25,318 nt of DNA from Ministeria vibrans ATCC 50519 (lineage: Eukaryota > Opisthokonta > Filasterea): the NCBI GenBank assembly GCA_943704425.1, contig CALSCP010001908.1, forward strand, positions 1,285-26,602, in the 5' to 3' direction. Of the stretch, positions 1 through 9,711 are shown piece by piece. Below the pieces are notes generated by a model that worked only from the letters and a program-made list of their open reading frames with translations, was not told the origin of the DNA and made no database searches. The first letter of the stretch is position 1. Each line of letters opens with the position of its first letter. A program made the translations under genes and the position numbers.

Positions 1-30
1 CCCCCTTTTTTTTTTTTTTTTTTTTTTTTT
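1..30. repeat. Homopolymer block C5T25 at the window edge
   Basis: Five C are followed by about 25 T at the very start. It lies inside an intron of the acetyl-CoA synthetase gene. A run like this is a usual place for an assembly to stop, so the missing 3' part of the gene is probably an assembly limit and not a biological truncation. Confidence 0.8.
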
Positions 31-1125
31 GCTTCGTCAGTCACTCTCTCTCTTACTCGGAACAATTTCGCACTCGGTCGACTGAGCACTCATTTCGTCC
101 AGCAGAAACGAGTCGCGACCCGAAACCATCGCAACGTCACCTAAACAAGCCAGAATCACTCACTTAATAAGAACACATTAAGACCCACCCACACACACAC
201 AACATACACACACAGATACAATTCCTGTGTTTCTGTCACTCTCTCACTCGTACTGTCAGTGCGCCGCGCCACCAGCACTGTTTCGACAAGGGACACTCCT
301 GCGAGTGCTTCGTCAACTGTCTTCTTCAGTCCAATCTGTTTTCCGCCCCGCAACCCTTCATTGGCCGTCAACACAACCCTTGATTGCGCTGCCGAGTCAT
401 TGTTAAGAATTGAATTTTTCAGACTTATTTTATTTTTACCGTCAAGAATGCGCGAGCGTAACGCCTCGGCACTGAGGCCAGCAAACACCACACTGTGCAC
501 AGCACCAATCCGAGCACACGCCAGCATGCCATACACTGCCTCGGGTATCATTGGCATGTACAGTGTCACTGTGTCGCCCTAACACACAAACACACATTCG
601 TCAAGCGTCCTCCTGCGCACCCATTGCCTCACCTTAGACACTCCCTTCTGCTTCAACACATTTGCTAGTCTGCATACTTGCTCTTGCATCTCGCTGAAGG
701 TGATGTACACCTCCTGTCCGGCCTCATCGCGCTCCCAAATCAGTGCCGTCTCATCGCCCTTGCCCGCTTCCACATGCCGGTCAACGCAGTTGTGCGAGGC
801 ATTCAACTGGCCGCCAGCAAACCACGAAATGCGTGCCGAGTGCAAGTCGCAGTCGGACACGGTGTCAAAGGGCTTCGTCCAGCTCAGGCGAGTGCGAGCG
901 TGCTGTTGCGCCATCTCTTATCAAAACACACACACTAACATTCACTTCTTTGCATCCCCGTACCTCGCCCCAAAAGGCTTCTCCATACTCCACACTCTGC
1001 CGGTACATCTCGTTGTACTCGCTGCTCCCTCCCGAGGCGAATCGGGCAATGGTCGAGCGCGAAAGGAAAGTGGCGACTTGTCGTCGCACACCACCCGTGC
1101 AGCGCATCAACCGAAGCGAGCTCAT
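1..1125 (-). CDS. Acetyl-CoA synthetase (AMP-forming), 5' part of gene, probably mitochondrial
   Basis: Activates acetate to acetyl-CoA through an acetyl-AMP intermediate. Five exons are visible: 964-1125, 633-914, 440-578, 248-388 and 57-140. Introns are 49, 54, 51 and 107 nt, and a fifth begins with GTAAGA at 56 and leaves the window. Joined exons give about 269 residues, the N-terminal 40 percent of a protein usually near 650. Family landmarks are [47 protein letters not shown] and [13 protein letters not shown], as in the ACS N-terminal domain and the start of the AMP-binding domain. The A8 and YTSGSTG core lie beyond the edge. The first residues are rich in Arg, Ser and Thr without acids, like a mitochondrial presequence (compare ACSS1). 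The first ATG is at 1125; an upstream in-frame TTG is not used. The 51-nt intron is in frame and stop-free; removing it restores [16 protein letters not shown], which aligns with the family without a gap. Confidence 0.93.
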
Positions 1126-1490
1126 GTTCAATGCTCAGTATGTGTTTCTGTCGGCGTTCAGTGCACTGTCGATCGATATCGTTCTCCCTCTCTCAAAAAA
1201 AAAAAAGTCGAAAAAAAAGTGAACTTTCGATTTTCGAATTTATTCGATCAAGCGGGGGATTAGAAAAAAAATTGTCAATCGAGCGATCCGTGAGCGAGCT
1301 CCACCGCGGAGGCCGAGAAGGCAAGTGATCTTCACGAGATGGTGATGAGCACCTTCCGAGCACCTACAAAAAGACAGTCTTTGATCCGAGGGTGTCGTTG
1401 GTTGGATGGATTAGTGGATGGCCAGAGCTCTGGGCACGGGTCTCGCGGACGCTGCTTTGTGGTGGAGACAGGTGGACAAACTGGACATAA

Positions 1491-1529
<39 letters not shown>

Positions 1530-1533
1530 ACAT
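1126..1533. other. Intergenic: promoter of acetyl-CoA synthetase gene and 3' flank of tRNA-Thr
   Basis: No coding region is supported here. It holds the upstream region of the minus-strand acetyl-CoA synthetase gene and the region downstream of the tRNA. Short A-rich runs lie at 1195-1220 and 1264-1272, a small CCGCGG palindrome is near 1303, and a long A run is at 1493-1526. Open frames crossing it show no family signal. Confidence 0.6.
1493..1526 (-). terminator. RNA polymerase III terminator of tRNA-Thr (34-nt T run on the minus strand)
   Basis: On the minus strand the tRNA 3' end is followed by seven bases (TGTCTCT-like trailer) and then about 34 consecutive T. Pol III needs only four to six T, so this is far longer than needed. 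The run could also reflect homopolymer expansion. Confidence 0.8.
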
Positions 1534-1606
1534 TGCCTTGCAGCAGATTTGAACTACTGACCTTTGCATTACTAGTGCAATGCTCTGCCAACTGAGCTAG
1601 CAAGGC
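1534..1606 (-). tRNA. tRNA-Thr (anticodon AGT), intronless
   Basis: The minus strand folds into a standard 73-nt tRNA. The acceptor stem GCCTTGC pairs with GCAAGGC and is followed by discriminator A. The D arm is GCTC-AGTTGGCA-GAGC. The anticodon stem TTGCA/TGCAA holds loop CTAGTAA, giving anticodon AGT, read as IGU after A34 deamination and so decoding ACU, ACC and ACA. The variable region is AGGTC and the T arm contains TTCAAAT. The A box TAGCTCAGTTGG and B box GTTCAAATC match pol III consensus. CCA is not encoded, as expected for a nuclear eukaryotic tRNA. Confidence 0.97.
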
Positions 1607-1806
1607 GGCGTCTTTAGAATATCGAATGATACACACATAGACGTAAAAAAGTGAAATTGTGTTATTAGTCATTTGTGTGAATTGTAGAATAGTTGAGACA
1701 AGTTATTTCATTCAACATTTCTTTTCCTACCCCCATTTCTTCCTTCTTTTCTTTCTGCCCTCGCTGTCTCATTTCCCGCCGATCGGCAGACTGAATCGAC
1801 TCGGCC

Positions 1807-2273
<467 letters not shown>

Positions 2274-2367
2274 TCGCGAGATTCTGTACGAAAGCTGTGT
2301 ATAAAAAACATCAATTATTATCATGGACTTGTACATTATGACTTGTGTTTTTTTCTTCATTTCTACA

Positions 2368-3480
2368 TCACGCTGTTGATTCGATGACGAAACTCTGAGC
2401 GGCAGCGCCTCGAAGATCAGGAGCAACACTCACAAGCAGACAGAGGAAGGCTGTAAGCGTGCAGATCATACGAATTGTGGTAATGGCCTGGTACGCACTC
2501 AACGACGCAATAAGTGAACCGCTGATGTCGAGTTGATCGTCCCACTTGACTGCAATGAGTGTCAGCACAAAGGCAAGCGTGAGCAAAATTACGCCAACAA
2601 GAACAGTCGTGCGACGCGAAACAGCGCCCGCGTCGTGTCGCTGACGCAGTTGGTCGAGACGAAACAACGCGCCCACTAAGGCAGCAGTACCAAGGGTCAT
2701 GTACATTTGAGCACTAGCACCAGCATAGGACCCATAGGCAGCGGCAAAGTCTAACATGTCTGCTCCGCTTGCAAAGACAACCCGTGTGTGGAAAATCGCA
2801 AAACCTGCAACAAGACCCTGTGCGGCATGGCCCGCAAGAGCTAACAGCGACAGAAAGTACCAGTGTAAGCGTATCAGAGACTCTGAGGAAAGCTCACTCG
2901 CGTCCACGATTGAGGGTATTGAACGCCCCTCAACCAGCTGCTCTCGGGTTTTGCGCGTAAACGCTCCGCCTTCTTGAACATACACAAAGTTGCGCACTTG
3001 GCTTTCGGGCACGGCAGCTGCAGCAACATCTATGCTCCTCTTTCGCTGCTCATGAAAAACAGACGACGGTTCATGAGGCAGCCGTGACCCTCGTCGCACT
3101 GCGACTTCGCTTGTACCATGACCGCCCAGGCTGTGGTTGCTGTCACCAGGTCGCCCCCTGATAATATCCTCTTCGTCAATCATGAGGGGTGGTGGAGATG
3201 AGACATTGATAGACGCAAGTTTTGAATTTGAATGTTGCGTTTGCTGCAGAAAGGCTGCCGTAAGGATGTCAGCCGCAGGTTCGTGTGAGTCATAGACATG
3301 TGAAGAAGAACTTTGGCGGTTTGATATCATCGCCGCATCGCTGACCGTAGCCAAGGACGGTAAGGCGTTGCCACGGTGATGACGAGCGAGAGATTTTTCA
3401 GGGAGCCCCGGAATTCTCTTGGATTTGCGTGTTCCACGTGCACTCCCCTGTACATGCACAGCACGCTCCTCTTCTGACAT
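2368..3480 (-). CDS. TMEM237-like four-pass membrane protein (ciliary transition zone family)
   Basis: A single exon of 370 residues with an ATG at 3480. The first ~200 residues are hydrophilic and low in conservation, with basic clusters (RKSKR near 19, RKR near 146). Four hydrophobic segments follow at about 207-229, 251-273, 291-312 and 333-353. The first contains GHAAQGLVAGFAIFH, like the FFHGFLAGF motif I associate with TMEM237. The second ends in ALFRLDQLR, which parallels the AFDRxD region of that family. Spacing and number of TMs also agree. In animals TMEM237 is a tetraspan protein of the ciliary transition zone, linked to Joubert syndrome. The assignment rests on remembered family patterns and is moderate. 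The alternative is an unrelated tetraspan protein. Confidence 0.6.
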   Translation of the reverse strand: MSEEERAVHVQGSARGTRKSKRIPGLPEKSLARHHRGNALPSLATVSDAAMISNRQSSSSHVYDSHEPAADILTAAFLQQTQHSNSKLASINVSSPPPLMIDEEDIIRGRPGDSNHSLGGHGTSEVAVRRGSRLPHEPSSVFHEQRKRSIDVAAAAVPESQVRNFVYVQEGGAFTRKTREQLVEGRSIPSIVDASELSSESLIRLHWYFLSLLALAGHAAQGLVAGFAIFHTRVVFASGADMLDFAAAYGSYAGASAQMYMTLGTAALVGALFRLDQLRQRHDAGAVSRRTTVLVGVILLTLAFVLTLIAVKWDDQLDISGSLIASLSAYQAITTIRMICTLTAFLCLLVSVAPDLRGAAAQSFVIESTA

Positions 3481-3833
3481 TAAACGGAAGGAGTAAAAAA
3501 AATAAAGAATAAATTTTGAAGAGTTTCGAAATTCTTAATTCGATCTAGGGCGAACCTCAAAAGGACGGATCCTTAGCACCCCCAGGATACGCCCTCACAG
3601 GCGACAGCGAGCGTACAAAAAATTAGTTTCATGAAGAGGGCTAAAGAGAGGCACGCACACCGAGAGCACATGCCTGCGAGACAGCATGGTAGGTAGCGGT
3701 ATGTTATTATTAGTATGATAAAAGGTATTGAAAAATGACTTGTGAAAAATAACTAATTGTGAAGTATAATACGCTAATAGCAACACAACCATTAATAATA
3801 ATAATAATAAAAAAAATTCGGTTGACATATCAC
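3481..3833. other. Intergenic region between TMEM237-like gene (5') and receptor gene (3')
   Basis: This holds the 5' region of the minus-strand gene at 2368-3480 and the 3' flank of the receptor. No coding signal. AT-rich at 3695-3820, with an (AAT)n run around 3793-3810. A possible imperfect hairpin lies at 3547-3595: AGGGCG pairs with CGCCCT outside, ATCCT with AGGAT inside. Nothing else recognised. Confidence 0.5.
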
Positions 3834-6800
3834 TCAAACAACAGTCTCGTCCTCGCCATCCTCTTCCTCCTCGTCGTCATACTCTCTTTCTTCTCCCTCT
3901 TCTCCTTCTCCTTCGTCATGCTTGTCAAACGCCCATGGGGTTGCCTTGGGCGACTGAGGCAAGTCCAACTGATCCAACTGAACCTCTGTCTCTGGCGCAG
4001 CATGTGACTCAACATCACGGTGTTGTCGCGCAACGGGCAACGGCGATGGCACAGGAGACACGACCACAGAGGGCTCCGCTTCTCCAATGCTATTTTGAGT
4101 CATGGGAAGCAACGGCGCTGCGGTCGACTCCATGCCAGACGAGACAATCACGGTCGACTTAAGTTCCTTGGGCGTTGGTGCAGCAGGCGGATGGCTACGT
4201 GCGTACTTGATGCGCGGAACAAAGAACGCCGAAAGCGTGACAATCGACGTGATGACCAGACCAATGACCAGCAGTGTCATGTCGGCGTCGGGCGAAAGCG
4301 TCGACAGGCCGAGTGTAATGGCCAAAATGAGGGTCGCCACAAACGCAATGTCATAAATACAAAATGCAATCCATCGACTCTCATTGAACAGCGGCTGATT
4401 GTTTCGCGCCTGATACGCAATCACAATGCCAATAATGACCACCAGACCCTCAATGACCAGCAACGCATACAACCAGGGCGTGCGCGCATCACATGTCAAC
4501 CACTCCTCCGTGCCACTCGACGTCACCACCACCACCACGTTGGGCGGCGACACCACACTCCACACAATCAGATACACCACAACAGCCAAATTGATCCCTA
4601 GAATCACGGTCAGCAGCTTCGTGTCAGACAGAAACGACAACGATTTCAAGCTCTTGTTGTTAAACACCTACAAAGTAATAAAAAAAAAAAAAACATACAC
4701 GCAGATGTTTGTCAGTAAATGTATTCTCCGCATTCTGCTGGTGTACCGAGTTGGTGCGCCATGTTTTGACAAGGAGTGACGAGAAGACAAGGAAGAAGGC
4801 CAAGTGGGCAAACCATTGTGTGAGGATGCAGATAGGATTGGTCGGGGCGCGCGTGATGAAAACGGCGGCCAAACACGCACAGATGCAGCCAGCAACTGTG
4901 ATAAGACCATACTTGACGCCACCTGCCTTGACTGCCTTTACTTTTCGATAGTGCAGCGTGCACGCGGCAAGAACAATGGCGTACACAATGATAAGACAAC
5001 AGATGGCAAGGAGTGCATCGCGAAGGGGCCAGGACATGTCGACGTCGTCGTTCTCAATGACAAGGACAAATGAGCTCGACGAACTGCTCACGGCACCGCT
5101 TGTGTTCAACGTAAAAAGCGCAGCCAAGGACGCAACACCGTTGGCAAACGGCACGAAATCGTTCGTCAAGTCCACCTCAAAGAAGCGACTGCCCACCTCC
5201 GAGTCGTTCCAGGTCACCTCAGCAGATGCAATAACGAAATTCACGCCAAGCTGAGCCACCTCGCGACTGCCCACCTCCGCGGAAGTGGTTGATGCGGGAA
5301 CGGTAAGACGAGCAGTGACGGTACCACTGCCAGGCGCGTGGCGTACCACCTCAACGCTCACGCGACCAGATCGCTCAAGCGCCTTTCGAATGGATGAGCC
5401 AAAGAGAAGTGTGCCACCGTCACCATCGTCCACAACGTTGAGTGTGAGCACCACTGGATTCGATGGAGACGTGCCAGGCGAGCCCGAATCAACATGCGTC
5501 GCCGAAATACGAAACACACCAGAGTGGTGACTCGGCGAATACTTATTATCGTCGCGCAACGGTATGTACACACCAATGTCGCCGCTCGATCCGTTCGGCC
5601 ACGTCACCGTGGTGGAGGCCGAATCAATCACAAAGGTCGAGGGGCTGTTCGTTGCTTCCATCGTGACGTGGGCACGAATCATGCCGTTGGTACCGTTGGA
5701 GCGTCGCAGGACCAGTGTAGCGCCACTCAAGCTCTCGCTGACCGTCATTGACGACGTCACAAAGGCAACTGTACCATAATTGCGCGAATAGTCAATGTAC
5801 AGCTCCGACTCAACTTGGACAGTGCGTGGATGCTGGCGCACGGCAAAGATGAGGCGACGAGGCTTGCTTCCGGCATCGTTCGGGAGAATGCGGAGGAAGG
5901 TCGTCACACTGACGGTGGTGACCCCCTCGGCGAAGACCACCGTCGTTGTGTTGGCAATGTAGTCTGTGCTAGGCACCGCGTCGTCTTCATTGCCAACGTA
6001 CACCACCAGTAGCTCGGCGACCGTGGTGCCGACGCCACTGGCACGCGTGGCAAAAAAGTCAACCTGGCCAATGGTGTCTTGGACGAGCCGACGATCGTTT
6101 GAAGGCGAGATTGACACACCCGCCTGGCTCATGTCCAGCTCAACGGTGACACGCTGTTGTGAAGCATTGACAAAAGGAAAGTCGCGGATAGCGACAATGT
6201 GGGGGAAGCCAATCACAGCGTGTGATGCATCGTCAATGCTTGGAATTATACGCCAGACCGGCTCGGTCGGATTCGAAAGAAGGGTTCCGTCACCAAGAAG
6301 ACCGGATTGACCCGAGGAGTGCACAAAGACCGAGCCATTAGTTGCAAGGGCAAGAATCCCCGACTCACTGCAAGCGGCAAAGCGCACAGAGACGGTGGGC
6401 AGCTGTCGATTGGGCTTGAGGCCAAACATCAGGCCGGTGACAAACAGTTGATGGTTTTCGGTCACAAACACGGAGAAGGTGACCGTGGTGGACGTCGCGG
6501 CCGAAGCGACAAGAGGGATAGCGGTGCCCGCTGTTGCTGCCAAGAGATCGATTTTGGTCGGCGCAAAGCGGCCCACCAGGTCGCCTGTGCCAAGGGCCCC
6601 GGCAAAGTTGTCTCCTATAGCAAAAAGATCTCCATTGGCTGTCGTGATAAATGTAACACGACCACTCGCAGACACGTCGGTGACAATGTGGTCGCCAAGC
6701 TCGGCGATGACTCCCAGCGACAAGTCAAGCTTGCTCACTCGCCCAAGCTGTCCCCAACTGTTATCTCCACGACACAATAACTGCCCGTCGGTGGACAAGA

Positions 6801-9355
6801 GACATAAGTGGTCGTTGGCAATCGCGATTTTGCGCCAGAGAAGAATGGAAGGCAAAAGTTGAGGATTTTCAAAAGCCGCATTGAAACTGACGTCAATTAG
6901 GCTGCCATGGTTGGAGCCCCAGGCATAGGCTTTGCCGGAGGCAGTGACATAACCAGTGGTGCCGCCGCCAACACTCAACTGAATGACTGGATCAACGACC
7001 TCACCTGCACCATTGTACACGGTACCCGCGCCAGGCATGGTCACGGCAGGGTACGCATTAAAAGGATCTAAGGGTGACGTGAAGTCGCTGACAAGGAAAC
7101 TGCTGGCGGGCGATCCCCAGCAGTAGAGGAGACCCACGTCGGATACGATACAAGAGTGCCCGTGCGGCGCCTCAAGCGACGTGTATCGAGTGGGCAACTC
7201 AGTCAAAAGAACATCGCTGGGCACGAGACAATATGTGCCCTGGCCATTCGGCTGCATTGTGCCACACATGTTCTGCTCGTTGGAGCCCAACACAGAGGCA
7301 CGTTGCCCTGCATTCGTCTCAATCGTAATGGAAGGGTGTGAGCCGAAGCGAACAGCGACTGTGGCCACGGAGGCGGATGGGCTTGCAGTGGCAATGGCAG
7401 TGCGCAGAGCCGGGCAGTAGTAGGCGAGGCCAATGCGACAGAAGCGGCTTAAAACATTCACCGTGCAGTGGAGCCCATTAATGTTAGAGCCGGTGTAGGT
7501 GCGACAGCGATTGTCGGAAGTACCCGACCAAGAGTCGCACGTGGAGCCGAGCACAGTCACAGCAGGTCCGATGAGCGAGTCCATGTCGAGAGCATTTGCA
7601 ACACAGGCGCACGCATGTGTTGCCGCCGTCACATTGGGTGCAGGACAGGCAGTAGTGTCAAGAACGTCGCTGGCCACGACCCACTTACCGTCGGTTGCGC
7701 AATCGACGGCGAGCAGGGTCGTTGGGTCCGCACTGGAACCGCAGGCGTCGGAAAGGAACGCACGGGTACCGGCGTAAATGGAACCAGAGGTACGTGTGCA
7801 AGTTGCCTTAGGGTCGGCAGAGAAGTCTCGAGGCGATGGCGAAACAATGGCACAGGTGGCAAGAGGTTGTTCACATAGGGCGCCTGTGTGCGACGCTGGG
7901 CACGTGCACGTGAATTGGGTGCTTTCCAAGGGCGCAACGCACGAGGCATCATTCTGACATGGCGACGATGCACATGGATCAACGTTGCGGACACAACGGT
8001 AGCCGGGTTGAACGAGCGGATCGTTCACGCAAGTGTGCGTCGTCGAGTCGCAGGTGGTGGGAATGGAACATGCGTGGGTCGTGCAGTTGGTGCCCGAGCA
8101 ACCTGTCTCGCAGAGGCACGGTGTGGTGGACAACGTTTGCGACCAGGTCACAGACATGGATCCGGGTTCACAAATAGATGTTCGTGCTTCGTTTGAGAGA
8201 GAAAGCAGCAGTGTGACGGTGGGCAACGACATCTCGATGGCGGTGTTGACCTGTGAGTGACAACAAAAAAAAATGATTGAGATGATTCGCACAGTGGAGA
8301 GAGAGAGGGTAAGACGGTAAACGACGAACCTGTTGTGCTGTTAAATTAAGCGTTGTAGAGAAAGTGGTGCATGCGTATTGCGAGTCAGTTGGGGTGAGAC
8401 GCAGGCGCTGGTAACCGCGCAAAGACAGCATCATGTACCTGTCGGCTGTGGTGTGGTCGTAGGTGCCCACAAAGGTGAGAGTAGCGGGGGTATTGGGAAC
8501 AGGATCGATAAAGAGAAGAGGCAAAGGGTCGGCAGGGAATGATGCGACAGTCACTGTCTGTGAGTAGGAGCCACGACAGCCGCGAGAGCACGGCTCCAGT
8601 TCGCACACATCTCCGTCGAAGCCAACGCGGCAGGCGCAGGAGAAACTACCGCTGAAAAGAAAGGTGCAAGTACCTCCATGTTGACACGGCGACGACACAC
8701 ACGGATTGGAGGCGAGAGCAGTGACACTGACCGTGTCAATTGCCCACTTGGAATCATACGAGTTCTGTAGAGTGAAGGAGAGGGAGACCGCAGTTGCGTT
8801 GGGCGGCACTGCCACAAATTCCCCAAGCGACCGCGACGCGCCAAGCCACGAACTGGACGTGGCCGAGGAGAACACCGTGACGATGTCGCCGGTGTCAAAG
8901 GCGGCTGTAAGCTCGGCAACATCGGGCGAAAACTCCACGAGAACACACGTCGACAGAAAAGCGACAGAGACGAGCGACGCGTTTAGCGGAATCGCAATGT
9001 CGCCCACGTAGGCTGTAGCCGTATCCGACGTGAATCCAAAATGGGTGTCGGCCGCAATGAATCCCCCGTCGCCGTCAAACGCTTCCGAGAAGAGCTAACA
9101 GGAAGAAAGAAAGAAAAAAAAAACGAATAAACAAAAAAAAAATAATTATTATATTTTTATCAATAATTGCGCGTGCAAACGGAAACCCTCCCCACGTACA
9201 TCGCTGTCTCCGTCGGCAATGTAATCCCACGAGTATCCAGCAGACGACTGAAAGGTGAACGAGCCGGGATCGTTGTCAAAGGTCTCGCGCAGCAGCAGCT
9301 GAGCGTGTGCGAGTGACAACACCGCACACACACTCAGCACAGCAGCCAAGCGCAT
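3834..9355 (-). CDS. Class C (GABA-B-like) GPCR with EGF, RCC1-like and Calx-beta ectodomain
   Basis: A predicted 1768-residue surface receptor. Exons: 9200-9355, 8330-9094, 4699-8250 and 3834-4667; introns of 105, 79 and 31 nt, all phase 0. Order: signal peptide 1-18; MAM/jelly-roll-like region to ~178; EGF 182-218 (NPCVSSPCQHGG); Cys-rich region; EGF 398-434 (DPCASSPCQN); Cys-rich 438-590; RCC1-like repeats ~663-996 (YCWGS, AYAWGSNHGS, RGDNSWGQLG, AIGDNFAGALGTGD); three Calx-beta-like modules ~1018-1112, 1132-1247 and 1253-1375, each ending near an acidic pair; 7TM ~1383-1641; acidic tail. The 7TM core is class C: LVKTWR after TM3, SDTKLLTVILGINL, W-x-x-V-x-P, NESRWIAFCIYD at TM6 and FFVPRI after TM7. 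Cys1448 and Cys1550 can form the TM3-ECL2 disulfide. There is no Venus-flytrap domain, so the ligand is unknown. ATG 9355 was chosen because a signal peptide follows directly; an in-frame ATG lies at 9493. Confidence 0.88.
4668..4698 (-). other. 31-nt intron in the receptor gene (intracellular loop 2)
   Basis: On the minus strand it reads GTATG, about 14 T, then ATTACTTTGTAG. It interrupts loop 2 between TM3 and TM4. Unspliced, the frame reaches TAA four codons past the acceptor. If the T run is miscounted so that the length is 30 or 33, the terminal TAG falls in frame. So no T-run length of 30, 31 or 33 permits read-through, and 32 shifts the frame. Removing it joins two conserved halves of the 7TM domain in phase 0. 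Confidence 0.85.
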
Positions 9356-9711
9356 ATCGGCCCTCCCACAAGGCGGATTCCTCAAAACTCTATAATAAAA
9401 GGCGGTGTTCCGTTGCACCAGTGTCCACCGACAGTACAGTCGCAAGTGGTGAGGCAGTAAAAAAAATATTGGGAATTTGGGGGGAAAATTCATAACAAAA
9501 ATTTGTAAGAACAGAAGTTAACGCGTAATACCCATTTTGGGTGCTATTCTATGGTGTGGAAGCATTCATTTGCATTGTATAATGCATTTCTCTTCATGGT
9601 GTTTTTTTCTTCTCGTAGAGCACACTTTTCAATTGTTCTCAAAAATTCAATAAACTATTATTACAATTATTCTCAAAAATTCAATAAACTATTATTACAA
9701 TTATTCAAATT
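9356..9711. promoter_or_regulatory. Divergent intergenic region shared by receptor (-) and MBOAT (+) genes
   Basis: 356 bp separate the two start codons, which point away from each other, so a shared bidirectional promoter is likely. A TATAATAAAAG stretch lies at 9391-9401. An upstream ATG (9493) is in frame with the receptor and open; using it would bury the signal peptide behind 46 extra residues, so it is disfavoured. A perfect 34-bp tandem duplication lies just before the MBOAT start codon. No further gene seen. Confidence 0.55.
9636..9703. repeat. Perfect 34-bp tandem duplication upstream of the MBOAT start codon
   Basis: Two identical 34-bp units, 9636-9669 and 9670-9703, lie head to tail. 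Each starts TTCTCAAAAATTCAATAAAC. The second unit ends 8 bp before the ATG at 9712, so both copies lie in the likely 5' UTR or core promoter. Confidence 0.95.

Noticed and set aside
1336-1346. GTGATGA string as a box C of a snoRNA
   Set aside because: No CTGA box D within about 130 nt downstream and no flanking stem.
1364-1672. Minus-strand open frame of about 100 codons
   Set aside because: It runs through the tRNA-Thr gene and its T-run terminator, giving a polyphenylalanine stretch; not a protein.
3595-3837. Leu-rich minus-strand open frame between two genes
   Set aside because: It reads an (ATT)n run as leucine/valine, lacks family signal, and lies in the 3' flank of the receptor gene.
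7468-7878. Long plus-strand frames opposite the receptor ectodomain
   Set aside because: Shadows of the conserved minus-strand exon; Arg/Gly-rich with no domain features.
9491-9493. ATG 9493 as the main receptor start
   Set aside because: It would put 46 unremarkable residues before a clear signal peptide beginning at ATG 9355.
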